This document shows, piece by piece, positions 1 through 6,569 of a stretch of DNA of 7,498 bases. The DNA comes from Bacilli bacterium (GTDB lineage: Bacteria; Bacillota_I; Bacilli_A; RF39; UBA660). The notes under the pieces are model-generated. The model was not told the origin of the DNA. It was given only the letters and a program-made list of their open reading frames with translations, and did not search any database. Within the stretch, counting starts at the first letter, position 1, and every line of letters starts with the position of its first letter. The stretch lies in NCBI GenBank assembly GCA_017470045.1, contig JAFUFG010000056.1, forward strand, positions 1-7,498. The letters run 5' to 3'. The translations under genes and the position numbers were made by a program.

Positions 1-1
1 A

Positions 2-559
2 GATAACATCTTCTATGGAAATGGATTCAATAAATTATTAGAAGATGCCAAAGCAAATGCTGAAAATGGAAAAGCTACAATCTTTGGTAACCAAGTTAGA
101 GATCCAGAACGTTTTGGTATTATGGAATTAGATAAAGAAAATAACGTATTAAGCGTTGAAGAAAAACCAGAACATCCAAAATCAAATTATGCAATCACAG
201 GATTATATTTCTATCCTAAGGGAGTTGCAGAAAAAGCCAAAACAATTAAGCCATCCGCAAGAGGAGAGTTAGAAATTACAACTCTTAATGACATCTATCT
301 ACAACAAGGTGATTTAAAAGCAGAACTTCTTGGTGACGGATTTACTTGGTTTGATACTGGTACATTCGATAGTCAAGTAGATGCTGCAAACATGATTCGT
401 ACAATCGAAACAAACAAAGATAAAATCATTTGTTGTCCAGAGCAAATTGCTTACTATCGTGGATGGATTACAAAAGAACAATTACAAGAAAGAGCAACTT
501 TACTAAGAAAAAATAATTATGGTAAATACTTACAAAAAGTAATTGAAGAAACAAAATAG
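2..559 (+). CDS. rfbA: Glucose-1-phosphate thymidylyltransferase, C-terminal part (5' end outside window)
   Basis: First enzyme of dTDP-L-rhamnose synthesis: glucose-1-phosphate + dTTP gives dTDP-glucose + PPi, in the cytoplasm. The reading frame is open from base 2, so the ATG at 122 is internal and not the start. The 185 visible residues begin with DNIFYGNGF, the nucleotidyltransferase metal-site block whose Asp is near residue 110 in the family, so about 105-110 N-terminal residues (including the G-G-x-G-T-R-L nucleotide loop) lie upstream. Also visible are DPERFGI, EEKP, GLYFY, the PSARGELEIT stretch, WFDTGT (second metal-binding Asp) and the C-terminal CPEQIAYYRGWI, all typical of RfbA/RmlA. 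The 3' end looks normal. The TAG stop overlaps the ribosome-binding site of the next gene, so the two are probably translationally coupled. Confidence 0.96.
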   Translation, partial: DNIFYGNGFNKLLEDAKANAENGKATIFGNQVRDPERFGIMELDKENNVLSVEEKPEHPKSNYAITGLYFYPKGVAEKAKTIKPSARGELEITTLNDIYLQQGDLKAELLGDGFTWFDTGTFDSQVDAANMIRTIETNKDKIICCPEQIAYYRGWITKEQLQERATLLRKNNYGKYLQKVIEETK

Positions 560-563
560 GAGG
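558..563 (+). promoter_or_regulatory. Ribosome-binding site of rfbCD overlapping the rfbA stop codon
   Basis: A perfect AGGAGG lies 4 nt before the ATG at 568, and its first two bases are the last two of the rfbA TAG stop. It fixes the start of the fusion gene and suggests terminating ribosomes reinitiate there. It is the only full AGGAGG site at a gene start in the window; the four right-hand genes carry GGTG-type sites instead. Confidence 0.85.
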
Positions 564-567
564 AACC

Positions 568-2007
568 ATGAATAAAATCGAAACAAATTTAAAAGATTGT
601 TACATTCTTGAACCTCAAAGATTCGGTGACGAAAGAGGTTATTTCGAATCCGTAACAAAAGAACAACTAGAAGAATTAGGATTTAAAGGGATTTATCAAG
701 TAAGCAATTCAAAAAGTGGAAAAGGAATTGTAAGAGGATTACATTTCCAAAAAGATCCATATTGTCAAGCTAAGGTAGTACGTTGCCACAGAGGTGGAGT
801 ACTAGATGTAGTAGTTGACATGAGAAAAGATTCTGAAACTTATGGACAATACACAAGTGTAGAATTAACTCCAGAAAATGGAAGAATGTTATTCGTACCT
901 CGTGGATTTGCTCATGGATTTGTAGCTTTATCTGATGATACATTATTTGAGTATTATGTAGACAATAAATATATGCCTAGAATGGAAGGCGGAATTCTTT
1001 GGAATGATCCTGCTCTAGGAATTAACTGGGATGAAATTTTTGAAAAATACGGAATTGAAGAACCAGTATTATCTGCAAAAGACAAAGATCGTGTTACATT
1101 AGCAGAATGTGATGTAGAATTCTTCAGACGTCCAAAGAGATATTTAATCACTGGATGTGCTGGACAATTAGGACATGACATTGCAAAAGAATTACAGGAA
1201 CGCGGAGAAACAGAAATTCTTGCAATCGATCGTAGTGAAATGGATATCACAGATAGAGAACAAGTAATGAATGTAGTAAAAGGATTTAAACCTGATGTTA
1301 TTTTTCACTGTGCTGCATGGACTGCTGTTGATAAAGCAGAAGATGAAGTAGAAGCTTGTGAAAAAGTAAATGTCGAAGGAACAAAGAACTTAGTAGATGC
1401 TTCTATCGAAGTAGGTGCTAAGATTCTATACATGTCTTCTGATTATGTATTCGATGGAACAAAAGAAGGATACTATACAGAAGAAGATCAAGTAAATCCA
1501 AAGAGTGTTTATGGTAGAACAAAGTTTGAAGGAGAAGAAGAAATTCGTCGTAATCCAGATCACTTTATCACAAGAATCTCTTGGGTATTTGGTTTAAATG
1601 GAAATAACTTCATCAAAACAATGCTAAAATTATCTGATTCAAAAACAGAATTAAATGTTGTAGATGATCAAGTAGGTTCTCCAACTTATACAATCGATTT
1701 AGCAAAATTATTAGTAGAAATGGCTCAAACAGATAAATATGGAACTTATAACGTTAATAACGAAGGTTATTGTTCATGGGCTGAATTTGCAAAATACATT
1801 ATGGAAAGTAATGGAAAAACAACAAAAATCAATCCAGTAACAACTGAAGAATATTTAGAATTAACTGGTACAAAACAAGCATATCGTCCAAGAAATAGTA
1901 AATTAAGCAAAGACAAATTAGAGGCAAATGGATTTGCAAGATTACCATCTTGGCAAGATGCAACAGATAGATATTGTAAAGAATTAAAGAAAGTAAAAAA
2001 ATATTAG
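568..2007 (+). CDS. rfbCD: Bifunctional dTDP-4-dehydrorhamnose 3,5-epimerase / dTDP-4-dehydrorhamnose reductase (RmlC-RmlD fusion)
   Basis: Steps three and four of dTDP-L-rhamnose synthesis in one 479-residue protein. Residues 1 to about 185 are an RmlC cupin epimerase: RGLHFQ at 56-61 with the expected catalytic His59, PRGFAHGF at 111-118, a likely active-site Tyr129, WNDPALGI at 145-152 and the Asp of the S-x-K-D motif at 172. From about residue 190 an RmlD short-chain reductase begins with no visible linker: GCAGQLG at 196-202 (NAD(P)H Rossmann loop), CAAWTAVDKAE at 248-258, SSDYVFDG at 290-297, the YxxxK pair Tyr315/Lys319, and VGSPTY at 369-374. Each half is about the length of its stand-alone counterpart, and no stop or frame change lies between them (junction near base 1130), so this is a true fusion. 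In most bacteria these are separate genes. The start is fixed by AGGAGG. The gene is 8 nt after rfbA and 14 nt before rfbB. Confidence 0.95.
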   Translation: MNKIETNLKDCYILEPQRFGDERGYFESVTKEQLEELGFKGIYQVSNSKSGKGIVRGLHFQKDPYCQAKVVRCHRGGVLDVVVDMRKDSETYGQYTSVELTPENGRMLFVPRGFAHGFVALSDDTLFEYYVDNKYMPRMEGGILWNDPALGINWDEIFEKYGIEEPVLSAKDKDRVTLAECDVEFFRRPKRYLITGCAGQLGHDIAKELQERGETEILAIDRSEMDITDREQVMNVVKGFKPDVIFHCAAWTAVDKAEDEVEACEKVNVEGTKNLVDASIEVGAKILYMSSDYVFDGTKEGYYTEEDQVNPKSVYGRTKFEGEEEIRRNPDHFITRISWVFGLNGNNFIKTMLKLSDSKTELNVVDDQVGSPTYTIDLAKLLVEMAQTDKYGTYNVNNEGYCSWAEFAKYIMESNGKTTKINPVTTEEYLELTGTKQAYRPRNSKLSKDKLEANGFARLPSWQDATDRYCKELKKVKKY

Positions 2008-2021
2008 AAAGTAGGTAATTT

Positions 2022-3026
2022 ATGAAGTATTTAATTACAGGTGGAGCTGGATTCATTGGAAGTAACTACTGTCATTATGTAGTAGAAAAATATCCAGAAG
2101 ATCAATTTGTATGTTTAGATGCATTAACATATGCTGGTAACTACAATAATATTAAATCACTTGAAGGAAAACCAAACTTCAAGTTTGTACATGGAGATAT
2201 TACAGATAGAGAACTAGTAGACAAATTATTTGCAGAAGAAAAATTTGATGTAGTAATTAACTTTGCTGCAGAATCTCACGTAGATAATTCCATTAAGAAT
2301 CCTGGTATCTTCTTAACAACAAATATTATTGGTACTCAAGTATTAATGGATGCATCATTAAAATATGGAATTAAGAGATACCATCAAGTATCAACAGATG
2401 AAGTATATGGAGATTTACCTCTAGATCGTCCAGATCTAAAATTTACGGAAGAAACTCCAATTCATACATCAAGTCCTTACTCTTCATCAAAAGCTGGAGC
2501 TGACTTATTAGTTGGTGCATACCATAGAACATTTGGACTTCCTACAACAATTAGTAGATGTTCCAATAACTATGGTCCATACCAATTCCCAGAAAAACTA
2601 ATTCCAGTAGTTATTTCAAAAGCTCTAAAAGATGAAGATGTTCCAGTATATGGAACAGGATCAAATGTAAGAGACTGGATTCATGTACATGACCACAATG
2701 TAGGAGTAGACTTAATCGTACGTAATGGTAAAGTAGGAGAAGTTTACAACTTAGGTGGACACTCTGAAAGAGATAACTTAACAATGGTTAAGACTATTCT
2801 TAAACAATTAGGTAAGAGTGAAGATTTAATCAAATTTGTAGAAGATCGTAAAGGTCACGATTTAAGATATGCAATTGATTCTACCAAAGCAGAAAGAGAA
2901 CTTGGATGGAATCGTTCTTATACTTTTGATAGTGGTATTAAAGAAACAATTGATTGGTATTTAAACAATACAGATTGGATTGAAAATATCTTATCAGGAG
3001 AATATAAAGAAGCATATAAAGATTAA
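2022..3026 (+). CDS. rfbB: dTDP-glucose 4,6-dehydratase
   Basis: Second step of the pathway: NAD+-dependent conversion of dTDP-glucose to dTDP-4-keto-6-deoxyglucose. The 334 residues match the usual length of about 330-360. This is an extended SDR fold with GGAGFIG at 7-13 (NAD-binding loop), FAAESHVDNS at 81-90, the catalytic Thr-Asp-Glu triad at 125-127 within STDEVYG, and YxxxK as Tyr153/Lys157 in SPYSSSK. RCSNNYGPYQFPEKLIP at 179-195, the R-D-W-I-H-V block at 217-222 and KGHDLRYAID at 277-286 are hallmark dehydratase segments, which separates it from GalE-type epimerases. The ATG is 14 nt after the rfbCD stop, with a weak AGGT Shine-Dalgarno at 2013-2016. It is the last gene of the operon and is followed at once by an intrinsic terminator. 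Order rfbA-rfbCD-rfbB differs from pathway order, which is common. Confidence 0.97.
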   Translation: MKYLITGGAGFIGSNYCHYVVEKYPEDQFVCLDALTYAGNYNNIKSLEGKPNFKFVHGDITDRELVDKLFAEEKFDVVINFAAESHVDNSIKNPGIFLTTNIIGTQVLMDASLKYGIKRYHQVSTDEVYGDLPLDRPDLKFTEETPIHTSSPYSSSKAGADLLVGAYHRTFGLPTTISRCSNNYGPYQFPEKLIPVVISKALKDEDVPVYGTGSNVRDWIHVHDHNVGVDLIVRNGKVGEVYNLGGHSERDNLTMVKTILKQLGKSEDLIKFVEDRKGHDLRYAIDSTKAERELGWNRSYTFDSGIKETIDWYLNNTDWIENILSGEYKEAYKD

Positions 3027-3030
3027 TTTG

Positions 3031-3058
3031 AAAAGACTGCAAAAAGCAGTCTTTTTTT
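3031..3058 (+). terminator. Intrinsic terminator of the rhamnose operon
   Basis: Perfect 10-bp inverted repeat: AAAAGACTGC (3031-3040) pairs with GCAGTCTTTT (3046-3055) around a 5-nt A loop, and runs into seven T (3052-3058). It begins 5 nt after the rfbB stop, so it closes the rfbA-rfbCD-rfbB transcript and separates it from the hydrolase gene. Confidence 0.92.
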
Positions 3059-3068
3059 GATTGTTTTA

Positions 3069-3090
3069 TGATATACTTAAACAAGGTGAT
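3069..3090 (+). promoter_or_regulatory. Extended -10 promoter with adjoining Shine-Dalgarno for the SGNH hydrolase gene
   Basis: TG-A-TATACT at 3069-3077 is an extended -10 (TGn plus five of six matches to TATAAT). No good -35 is seen 16-18 bp upstream, where the sequence is the T tract of the terminator. Seven nt after the -10 comes GGTGAT (3085-3090), complementary to the 16S anti-Shine-Dalgarno. The predicted start of transcription, A3083 or A3084, would give a leader of about 10-11 nt before the ATG at 3094. The element is read from sequence; activity is inferred. Confidence 0.6.
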
Positions 3091-3093
3091 AAA

Positions 3094-3768
3094 ATGAATA
3101 ACAAAATTTTCGAGCACATATTAATTTTAGTCGCAATTGTTGCAGTGTTTTTCTCATACAACATAACCTTATTAAAACCAGATCCAATCGTCATAAATGA
3201 TGAAGAAAATTATAAAGTACCGGAAAATATTCTATTTTTAGGAGACTCTATAACAGACTTCTACGAACTAGAAAAATATTATGAGGATACTACTTATATG
3301 GTAAACAGTGGATTCAGTGGATACTCTGCCGAACAACTACGTAGAGAGTTACAAGAAAAAGCCTATCGATATAATCCATCTAAAGTATTTCTACTTGTTG
3401 GAACAAACGATATTCAATTACGTAGAGGGCCAGAAGAAATCTTTGGTTACATTAAAGATATTGTTGAAGGGTTCCAAAAAGTAAGACCTTATACAAAGAT
3501 TTATATAGAATCAATATATCCAATCAATAATTCCGATGACCCAAAGATTGACCATGAAATGGTTGGAATTCGTACAAATGAAAAAGTAGAAGAAGTTAAT
3601 AAACTAATAAAAGATTATTGTGAAAAAGAAAAAATAACCTACATTGATATGAATGCCGAATTACAAGATGAAGAAGGGAAACTAAATATTAACTATACTA
3701 GAGATGGATTACATATGAATGAGGAAGGGTATAAAAAGATAACGGAAATTTTAAAAGAATATATCTAA
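3094..3768 (+). CDS. Membrane-anchored SGNH/GDSL-family hydrolase (putative glycan O-acyl esterase)
   Basis: Predicted ester hydrolase of the SGNH superfamily, 224 residues. One hydrophobic segment at about residues 8-28, with no clear cleavage site or lipobox Cys, suggests an N-terminal anchor with the enzyme outside the membrane. All four catalytic blocks are present: GDSIT at 50-54 (nucleophile Ser52), the block II Gly73 in NSGFSGYS, GTND at 103-106 (oxyanion Asn105), and DGLH at 204-207 (Asp204/His207). The overall look resembles PAF-acetylhydrolase-like and SGNH proteins of cell-surface gene clusters. ATG 3094 is chosen because AAGGTGAT sits just upstream; a TTG at 3061 in the same frame would add 11 residues but lies against the terminator, inside the promoter, and lacks a binding site. 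The next gene is an acyltransferase, so the natural guess is removal of acetyl groups from a surface polysaccharide. Substrate is not shown; thioesterase or lipase activity is also possible. Confidence 0.88.
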   Translation: MNNKIFEHILILVAIVAVFFSYNITLLKPDPIVINDEENYKVPENILFLGDSITDFYELEKYYEDTTYMVNSGFSGYSAEQLRRELQEKAYRYNPSKVFLLVGTNDIQLRRGPEEIFGYIKDIVEGFQKVRPYTKIYIESIYPINNSDDPKIDHEMVGIRTNEKVEEVNKLIKDYCEKEKITYIDMNAELQDEEGKLNINYTRDGLHMNEEGYKKITEILKEYI

Positions 3769-3782
3769 TATTCTTTTTTTTT
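3753..3782 (+). terminator. Intrinsic terminator overlapping the 3' end of the SGNH hydrolase gene
   Basis: AAAAGAATAT (3753-3762) pairs perfectly with ATATTCTTTT (3768-3777) around a 5-nt loop, followed by a run of nine T (3774-3782). The 5' arm is made of the last sense codons and the TAA stop lies in the loop and first paired base of the 3' arm, so the hairpin is partly coding. The stem is very AT-rich, so it may be leaky. Its geometry (10 bp, 5-nt loop) equals that of the terminator after rfbB. Confidence 0.75.
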
Positions 3783-3788
3783 GTTTAT

Positions 3789-3832
3789 TTGCGAAGTAAC
3801 AGAAAATATGTTATATATGTATTAGGGTGAGG
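3789..3832 (+). promoter_or_regulatory. Promoter and adjoining Shine-Dalgarno for the acyltransferase gene
   Basis: TTGCGA (3789-3794, four of six matches to the -35 consensus), a 17-bp spacer and TATATA (3812-3817) preceded by TG at 3809-3810. Seven nt after the -10 comes GGGTGAGG (3825-3832). The predicted start A3824 would give a leader of about 13 nt before the ATG at 3837. An out-of-frame ATG at 3833 lies within the leader. Confidence 0.6.
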
Positions 3833-3836
3833 ATGG

Positions 3837-4952
3837 ATGAAAGAGAAAACAATCAGACAATCAAATTATGAATTAATGAGAATTGTATCGATGTTCTTTA
3901 TTGTATTCTGGCATGTTCTATTACATACTGGAGCAGTAAATCATTCCACTGGATTCCTTCGATATGCTTCTCTATTTTTATATTTAGTCCTTAGTGTTCA
4001 TACAAACTCTTATATGTTAGTAAGTGGTTATTTTCAATATAAAAAGCCAATCAAAACCAAAAAAATACTATCTGTAGTAGGAATAGCATGGTTCTATAAT
4101 CTAGTATTAACATTAATTGGATTATTTCTCTTACATTACGAATTCACAAATCTTCAATTAGCCCAAAATACCTCTCCATTAAATATTAATGGATATTGGT
4201 ATATTACAGGTTATGTCTTATTAATGTTTTTTGCTCCTATCTTAAATAAATTTATAGAAAATACGAATCAAAAAGAACATAAAACAATCTTAATAGTATT
4301 CTTTATTTTATTTAGTATTATTCCATTTATAACTAGAAATAGTTCTATTAATAATGATGGAAGAAGTATACTTCAATTTATTTTCTTATATTTAATAGGT
4401 GCTTATCTAGGAAAATATCCAATAGAAGAAAGTTATCATTTTAAAAAGAATTCCAAAGAAAAGAATCGTATTATTTATATTTCAATATTCTTTAGTTGTA
4501 TGATTATAAAATTCTTAGTACTACAATTTGGTTCTATATTTGAAAATATATATGGAAGTATCATACATGACTTTTATGATACAATAGCGTTTACAAAAGA
4601 TAGTTTTTCTTCTCCAATGACTTTAATTGCATCCATTTGTTTCTTCTTATATTTTGGAACACTAGATTTCAAATCAAAATGGATTAATAAGATTAGTAGT
4701 TTAACATTAGGAGTATATCTTTTCCATGAGAATAGAGTAACCGCAAAATACATCTATGATAATTGGATTTCTAGTGTAACCGTAAATGATACTACAGTGA
4801 TTCTACTTCAATTATTGGTTTATGCTATCATCATATTTATCATAAGTGCCTTTGTAGAATGGATTAGACAGATCCTAGCAAAGTTAATTTTTAGCTCAAA
4901 ATCCATAAAAAAAATATCCAGTAAATTGGATAATTATATTAAGAACTTTTAA
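3837..4952 (+). CDS. Acyltransferase-3 family membrane protein (putative glycan O-acetyltransferase)
   Basis: Multispanning membrane protein of 371 residues, the usual size for the acyltransferase-3 (OafA/WecH-like) family, which moves acetyl or other acyl groups onto sugars of surface polysaccharides. Family marks: the N-terminal SNYELMRI at 9-16 running into the first helix with His26 in FWHV (expected catalytic-region His), LVSGYFQYKK at 61-70 after the second helix, WYITGYVLLMFFAPILN at 121-137, and SLTLGVYLFHEN at 288-299. About ten hydrophobic segments are seen, with the N terminus probably inside. Start ATG 3837 follows GGGTGAGG at 4 nt spacing. It follows the SGNH hydrolase, and the two could add and remove the same acyl group. 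A fused SGNH domain, as in some family members, is absent; the hydrolase is a separate gene here. Acyl donor and acceptor cannot be told from sequence. Confidence 0.9.
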   Translation: MKEKTIRQSNYELMRIVSMFFIVFWHVLLHTGAVNHSTGFLRYASLFLYLVLSVHTNSYMLVSGYFQYKKPIKTKKILSVVGIAWFYNLVLTLIGLFLLHYEFTNLQLAQNTSPLNINGYWYITGYVLLMFFAPILNKFIENTNQKEHKTILIVFFILFSIIPFITRNSSINNDGRSILQFIFLYLIGAYLGKYPIEESYHFKKNSKEKNRIIYISIFFSCMIIKFLVLQFGSIFENIYGSIIHDFYDTIAFTKDSFSSPMTLIASICFFLYFGTLDFKSKWINKISSLTLGVYLFHENRVTAKYIYDNWISSVTVNDTTVILLQLLVYAIIIFIISAFVEWIRQILAKLIFSSKSIKKISSKLDNYIKNF

Positions 4953-4977
4953 AGAGAATAGTTTTGATTCTCTTTTT
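4951..4977 (+). terminator. Intrinsic terminator of the acyltransferase gene, overlapping its stop codon
   Basis: AAAGAGAAT (4951-4959) pairs with ATTCTCTTT (4967-4975) around a 7-nt loop, and the 3' arm ends in five T (4973-4977). The last two bases of the TAA stop are the first two of the stem. The short T run and AT-rich stem suggest moderate efficiency, so some read-through into the next gene is likely. Confidence 0.75.
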
Positions 4978-4978
4978 A

Positions 4979-4999
4979 TGATACAATTATTTCGAGGTG
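4979..4999 (+). promoter_or_regulatory. Extended -10 promoter with adjoining Shine-Dalgarno for the DUF2142 gene
   Basis: TG-A-TACAAT at 4979-4987 is an extended -10 (five of six matches). The -35 position falls on the terminator hairpin and holds only TAGTTT, a poor match. GAGGTG (4994-4999) begins 6 nt after the -10, and the ATG at 5004 follows 4 nt later. Predicted start G4994 or A4995, leader about 9-10 nt. The TG of the promoter begins 1 nt after the terminator T run. Confidence 0.6.
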
Positions 5000-5003
5000 T
5001 CTT

Positions 5004-6512
5004 ATGAAAAAAATAATAGAACAGATAAAAAAGATGAATAAAGAAGAGTTAACATATGGGATTACTTATTTCGTTCTTAGTTGTTTTGGAATAATCTATA
5101 CTGCTCAAAAAGGGATTCATCTAGGAATGAAATTTTTATGTCTATTAGAAGTTCTTGTAGTAGGAGTTTTAATTGGATTATACTTTATTACAAGAAATTG
5201 GATGAAAAAGAAAGTCCCATTACATAAAATCTATTTAGCAGTAGCGATAGTATTAGGAGCATTTTATATTTTTGCTTTTCCACCAGGACAATTACCGGAT
5301 GAACAACAAGATTATGAAAGATCTTTAGAAATATCAGAATTTGGTTTAATCACACCAATGCATCAGAAAACTGCAGGAAGAAAATTTTCAAAAAATATTG
5401 ATAAAGTATATAAATCATATACATATTCGGAATTGTTAAAAAATTCAAATTTAAAATTAGAAGGAAAGAAAAAATTCTATCCATATGCGAATAAATCATT
5501 ATATAACTTTGTATGTTATATTCCACAAGCAATTGGAATAGGATTAACACATCTTATTGGATTACCAATTTTATCCCAAATCTATTTTGGAAAGATTTGT
5601 AACTATGCTTTATTTGTATTATTAGTTTACTTATCAATAAAACTTATTCCAACAAAGAAATTCTTAATCTTTTTTACAGCTTTATTACCAATCACAATAC
5701 AAGAGGGTGCGTCTTTATCCCCAGATTCTATGACCATAGCAACATCAATTGCATTAATATCATTTATTTTATGGTCTAGAAATACAGATAAAGTATTTAC
5801 CAAAAAGCACTACATAAGCTTAGCAAGTTTAGCCATTGCCTTATCATTATGCAAGATTGTATATTTACCATTATGTTTCTTAATGTTCTTAATACCAAAA
5901 GAACGATTTGGCAATTTAAATAAAAAGAAGATATATTGCATTATCTTAAGTGTAATTGTAATTATATTAAACTTAGTATGGTTAAAATTCACTTCAAAAT
6001 ATTTAACTGCTTTCCATGGAAGAAGCAATTCAACAGAACAATTACAATATATTTTAAGTAATCCAATTCGCTACATTTTAATTTTATTCACAACAATTGA
6101 TGTATATCTATGGAGTTACTTAGAACAAATGGTAGGACATTCGTTAGGCAGATTCGTAGTAGGAACATCTTATGTAATGTCTATTCTAGCAGTTTATTTC
6201 TTAGTAAATTTAACAAAAGAAAAAAACAAAGAAGAAAAAGACTTCTTCAATATTTGGGAGAAGATATTTACTGGGGTAATGATTCTAGGAACAATTGGAT
6301 TAACTTTCACTTCGCTTTATCTACAATGGACTGCTGTAGGAGCATATGCAGTGGATGGAATTCAAGGAAGATATTTTATTCCATTAATTCTACCAATCGC
6401 CATGATTTTTATGACAAAAGAAAAAGAAGTAGAAAAGAAAGATAATCTATTATCCTTTGCATTAGTACAAAATGTTTTAGCACTAGTCGCAATCATCACA
6501 ACATTTATTTAG
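5004..6512 (+). CDS. DUF2142 family multispanning membrane protein (probable GT-C-like surface glycan transferase)
   Basis: Integral membrane protein of 502 residues with about 11-12 hydrophobic segments. Recognised as DUF2142 by FPPGQLPDEQQDYERSLEIS at 92-111, which carries the family's P-P-x(4)-P-D-E block at the start of the first large extracytoplasmic loop; by LLPITIQEGASLSPDSMT at 227-244; and by GIQGRYFIPLILPI at 452-465. The loop at about 94-165 is hydrophilic and Lys-rich. Acidic residues in the first outer loop (here Asp99/Glu100) plus many helices recall GT-C transferases that use polyprenyl-phosphate sugars; such a role is inference, since the family is poorly characterised. Genes of this family often occur in polysaccharide and rhamnan clusters, which fits here. 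Start ATG 5004 follows GAGGTG at 4 nt spacing. It has its own promoter and terminator. Confidence 0.88.
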   Translation: MKKIIEQIKKMNKEELTYGITYFVLSCFGIIYTAQKGIHLGMKFLCLLEVLVVGVLIGLYFITRNWMKKKVPLHKIYLAVAIVLGAFYIFAFPPGQLPDEQQDYERSLEISEFGLITPMHQKTAGRKFSKNIDKVYKSYTYSELLKNSNLKLEGKKKFYPYANKSLYNFVCYIPQAIGIGLTHLIGLPILSQIYFGKICNYALFVLLVYLSIKLIPTKKFLIFFTALLPITIQEGASLSPDSMTIATSIALISFILWSRNTDKVFTKKHYISLASLAIALSLCKIVYLPLCFLMFLIPKERFGNLNKKKIYCIILSVIVIILNLVWLKFTSKYLTAFHGRSNSTEQLQYILSNPIRYILILFTTIDVYLWSYLEQMVGHSLGRFVVGTSYVMSILAVYFLVNLTKEKNKEEKDFFNIWEKIFTGVMILGTIGLTFTSLYLQWTAVGAYAVDGIQGRYFIPLILPIAMIFMTKEKEVEKKDNLLSFALVQNVLALVAIITTFI

Positions 6513-6539
6513 AAAGGCATCCTTGTCTTTCTTTTTTTT
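6511..6539 (+). terminator. Intrinsic terminator of the DUF2142 gene, overlapping its stop codon
   Basis: AGAAAGGCA (6511-6519) pairs with TGTCTTTCT (6524-6532) with one G-U pair around a TCCT loop, followed by eight T (6532-6539). The last two bases of the TAG stop open the stem. Its 3' arm also holds the likely -35 of the next promoter. Confidence 0.85.
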
Positions 6540-6565
6540 ATGTTTTATAATTGATATAGGGTGGT
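6523..6565 (+). promoter_or_regulatory. Promoter and adjoining Shine-Dalgarno for the DUF616 gene
   Basis: TTGTCT (6523-6528, four of six matches to the -35 consensus), a 17-bp spacer and a perfect TATAAT (6546-6551). Seven nt later comes GGGTGGT (6559-6565), then the ATG at 6570. Predicted start A6558, leader about 12 nt. The -35 lies inside the loop edge and 3' arm of the upstream terminator, so terminator and promoter share bases. This is the best -10 in the window. Confidence 0.7.
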
Positions 6566-6569
6566 AAAA

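Noticed and set aside
122..124. ATG as a possible start of the first gene
   Set aside because: The frame is open upstream to base 2 and encodes conserved RfbA sequence (DNIFYG, DPERFG), so this Met is internal.
954..1250. 98-codon open frame on the - strand
   Set aside because: It lies wholly inside the well-supported fusion gene, has no ribosome-binding site of note and its protein resembles no family I know. The - strand frames at 1829-2056, 5350-5550, 5810-6028 and 7253-7450 were rejected for the same reason.
2422..2438. Inverted repeat TAGATC / GATCTA with a 5-nt spacer
   Set aside because: It sits within conserved rfbB coding sequence, is only 6 bp, and has no T run; it is best explained by codons for Leu-Asp-Arg-Pro-Asp-Leu.
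3061..3093. In-frame TTG giving an 11-residue longer N terminus for the SGNH hydrolase
   Set aside because: It lies 2 nt after the terminator T run, has no ribosome-binding site, and overlaps the predicted promoter. ATG 3094 has AAGGTGAT just upstream and places the membrane helix at the N terminus.
6110..6445. 111-codon + strand open frame in another frame
   Set aside because: It is entirely within the DUF2142 gene and gives a low-complexity Arg/Lys/Ser-rich product, typical of an out-of-frame reading.
3027..6569. Riboswitch, attenuator or small RNA in the gaps between genes
   Set aside because: Gaps are only 51-68 nt and are fully taken up by terminator, promoter and ribosome site. No tRNA, rRNA, CRISPR repeat, insertion sequence or attachment site was seen anywhere in the window.
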